From the NCBI RefSeq assembly GCF_036503815.1, contig NZ_AP027764.1:1922001-1986000 (forward strand): a stretch of 64,000 nt of DNA. The letters run 5' to 3'. Below, in pieces: positions 62,959 to 64,000 of this stretch. The notes under the pieces are model-generated. The model worked only from the letters and a program-made list of their open reading frames with translations. It did not search any database and was not told where the DNA came from. Every line of letters begins with the position of its first letter. Within the stretch, counting starts at the first letter, position 1. The translations under genes and the position numbers were made by a program. The stretch is from Escherichia coli (GTDB lineage Bacteria; Pseudomonadota; Gammaproteobacteria; Enterobacterales; Enterobacteriaceae).

Positions 62959-63529
62959 GTTGTATTCTCCTTACCGTGTTCTTTCTTTCGCAATGCGTGA
63001 TGCAGTTCCAGACAACGGTCAGCGAGGGGGCAGTACACGATGAAAGGTTTTCTGTAACCAGCATCATGGCGTCCAGCGCCTCCGGGGAATCAATGTTTTC
63101 GACCCGATATTTTTGCCACTGATGCCAGATTGCAGCATCGGTTTCTTCATCCGGAATGGGTGTTCTCCCGTTTGGAACGGAGACACCGAGTAACCGGCGG
63201 CGTGCACAGGTTTCTCTGGAGCCAACCCCGAAATAACGGTTCATCAGTGCGATTGAGCCCCCCAGCCTGACAGCTCTGTTCAGTTGTTCCTGACGCCTGT
63301 TTTCCTCGTGGGATGATGCCAGTAATTTTTGCAGGACATCATGGCGGATAGTAATATCGACAAGCGGTAAAGGTGCCTGACTGAGGGTGATAAGATCGTT
63401 TATTGATAAGCAACCGAGCAAATTCATTTCATCGTAAGTGAATCCCATAGTTTCGCAGTGATGAATATTTCCTTCCCGTAGCGCCTGAAGAGCAACGGTT
63501 AATATAATATGATTCAGGGATGGAAGCAT
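62948..63529 (-). CDS. DUF2857-like regulatory protein of integrative elements
   Basis: 193 residues, mainly helical: LPSLNHIILTVALQALREG at the start, then IRHDVLQKLL and a segment LMNRYFGVGSRETCARRRLLGV (about 94-115) that looks like a helix-turn-helix. The arrangement after an AlpA-like gene and before a TraR-like gene fits DUF2857 proteins of ICEs, which are thought to act as FlhC-like activators. Family assignment is from memory and moderate. Confidence 0.6.
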   Translation of the reverse strand: MLPSLNHIILTVALQALREGNIHHCETMGFTYDEMNLLGCLSINDLITLSQAPLPLVDITIRHDVLQKLLASSHEENRRQEQLNRAVRLGGSIALMNRYFGVGSRETCARRRLLGVSVPNGRTPIPDEETDAAIWHQWQKYRVENIDSPEALDAMMLVTENLSSCTAPSLTVVWNCITHCERKNTVRRIQRAR

Positions 63530-63699
63530 GAAATTGACTCCTTAACTGAATAAGTACTCAGTAATTCAGCTGAATATTCAGTGAATGGTATAGTGTCATA
63601 TAGCACAATACCGGGCAGGTCTGAAATATACATGCAGGTGCTTTTTTTTATACCTGCAGGATCGAAGTTTATGAGTGCCGGGATATTAATGTTCATCAT
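63514..63699 (-). CDS. small hypothetical protein between AlpA-like and DUF2857-like genes
   Basis: 61 residues (MMNINIPALINFDPAGIKK...), not recognised. GAGGAGAAG lies just before the start, and the end overlaps the next gene by 16 bp, so it looks like a translated member of the operon. No domain, signal or membrane segment is evident. Confidence 0.5.
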   Translation of the reverse strand: MMNINIPALINFDPAGIKKSTCMYISDLPGIVLYDTIPFTEYSAELLSTYSVKESISCFHP

Positions 63700-63717
63700 C
63701 TTCTCCTCATTGCGTCT

Positions 63718-63903
63718 TTATCGGTCAGATAACTTTTTGTTGATCCACTCGTCAATCTCAGACTCGAGCCAGGCAACACTAGCAGGGCCTATTTTTATTG
63801 AACGGGGAAATGCACCCTCTTTCATATAAAGGTATATCTGTGAACGCTTCAGCCCTGTTTTTTGCTCAACCTGTCTGAGGCGTAGTAACTGATAAGATGT
63901 CAT
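63718..63903 (-). CDS. AlpA-family transcriptional regulator
   Basis: 61 residues: LLRLRQVEQKTGLKRSQIYLYMKEGAFPRSIKIGP, SVAWLESEIDEWI, the MerR-like helix-turn-helix of AlpA/phage excisionase-type regulators. ATG 63903 follows AGGAGG. In such elements these proteins switch on integrase/excision genes or early operons. It heads the operon running to 62749. Confidence 0.88.
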   Translation of the reverse strand: MTSYQLLRLRQVEQKTGLKRSQIYLYMKEGAFPRSIKIGPASVAWLESEIDEWINKKLSDR

Positions 63904-64000
63904 ATATCCTCCTGTGACTGAAATAAACGGTGGCCGGAGAATAAAAAAACACAGTGGAAGCCTGAGAGAAAGCTGGTGAGCCCTAAATAAGGGATGCAAA

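Noticed and set aside
1..64000. CRISPR array
   Set aside because: No regularly spaced repeats of 25-40 bp with unique spacers were found; the only short tandem array is the CTCATTG heptamer.

Overview
The window is Escherichia coli chromosomal DNA. The his operon, gnd, ugd, wzz, sbcB, dacD and erfK read as near-identical to the E. coli K-12 proteins from memory, and gene order from wcaM to erfK follows the E. coli his/O-antigen region. It has three parts: surface-polysaccharide genes (1-17.3 kb), conserved core (17.4-38.1 kb), and an integrative conjugative element (38.1 kb to past the right end).

Polysaccharide part. The tail of wcaM (colanic acid) and galF precede a JUMPstart/ops element and an AT-rich Wzx/Wzy O-antigen cluster: wzx, wzy, one GT2-type and three GT4-type glycosyltransferases, a GalE-family epimerase, manC and manB. 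The genes predict a repeat unit built with GDP-mannose plus a UDP-Gal or UDP-GalNAc derived sugar. I cannot name the serogroup. manB is GC-rich and looks like the colanic-acid copy cpsG. gnd, ugd and wzz close the block.

Core part. The complete his operon (hisLGDCBHAFI, minus strand) has its leader peptide, attenuator and promoter. It is followed by yeeZ, yeeY, yoeI-plaP, sbcB, dacD, sbmC with a LexA box, yeeA, tmaR, cobUST and erfK. Compared with K-12, yefM-yoeB and yeeE-yeeD are missing, and a pduV remnant lies between tmaR and cobU.

Element part. A 17-bp copy of the tRNA-Asn 3' end just after erfK marks one end of an element inserted at an asn tRNA. Reading inward, it carries: (i) a type I-like methylase and specificity subunit, followed not by HsdR but by an ABC-type ATPase and an HNH nuclease, which is the best candidate here for a little-described defence system; (ii) an IS3-family remnant; (iii) an ArdC-type antirestriction gene; (iv) a CloDF13-type MobC relaxase and MobB coupling protein; (v) a highly structured non-coding stretch, a candidate oriT; (vi) a complete P-type (VirB1-B11) conjugation operon with an entry-exclusion lipoprotein and a VirB3-VirB4 fusion; (vii) a disrupted hha-like gene and a small regulatory operon (AlpA-like, DUF2857-like, TraR-like zinc finger). 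The combination matches what is known of ICEEc1, the conjugative relative of the Yersinia high-pathogenicity island. The integrase, any yersiniabactin genes and the intact tRNA would lie beyond the right end and are not visible.
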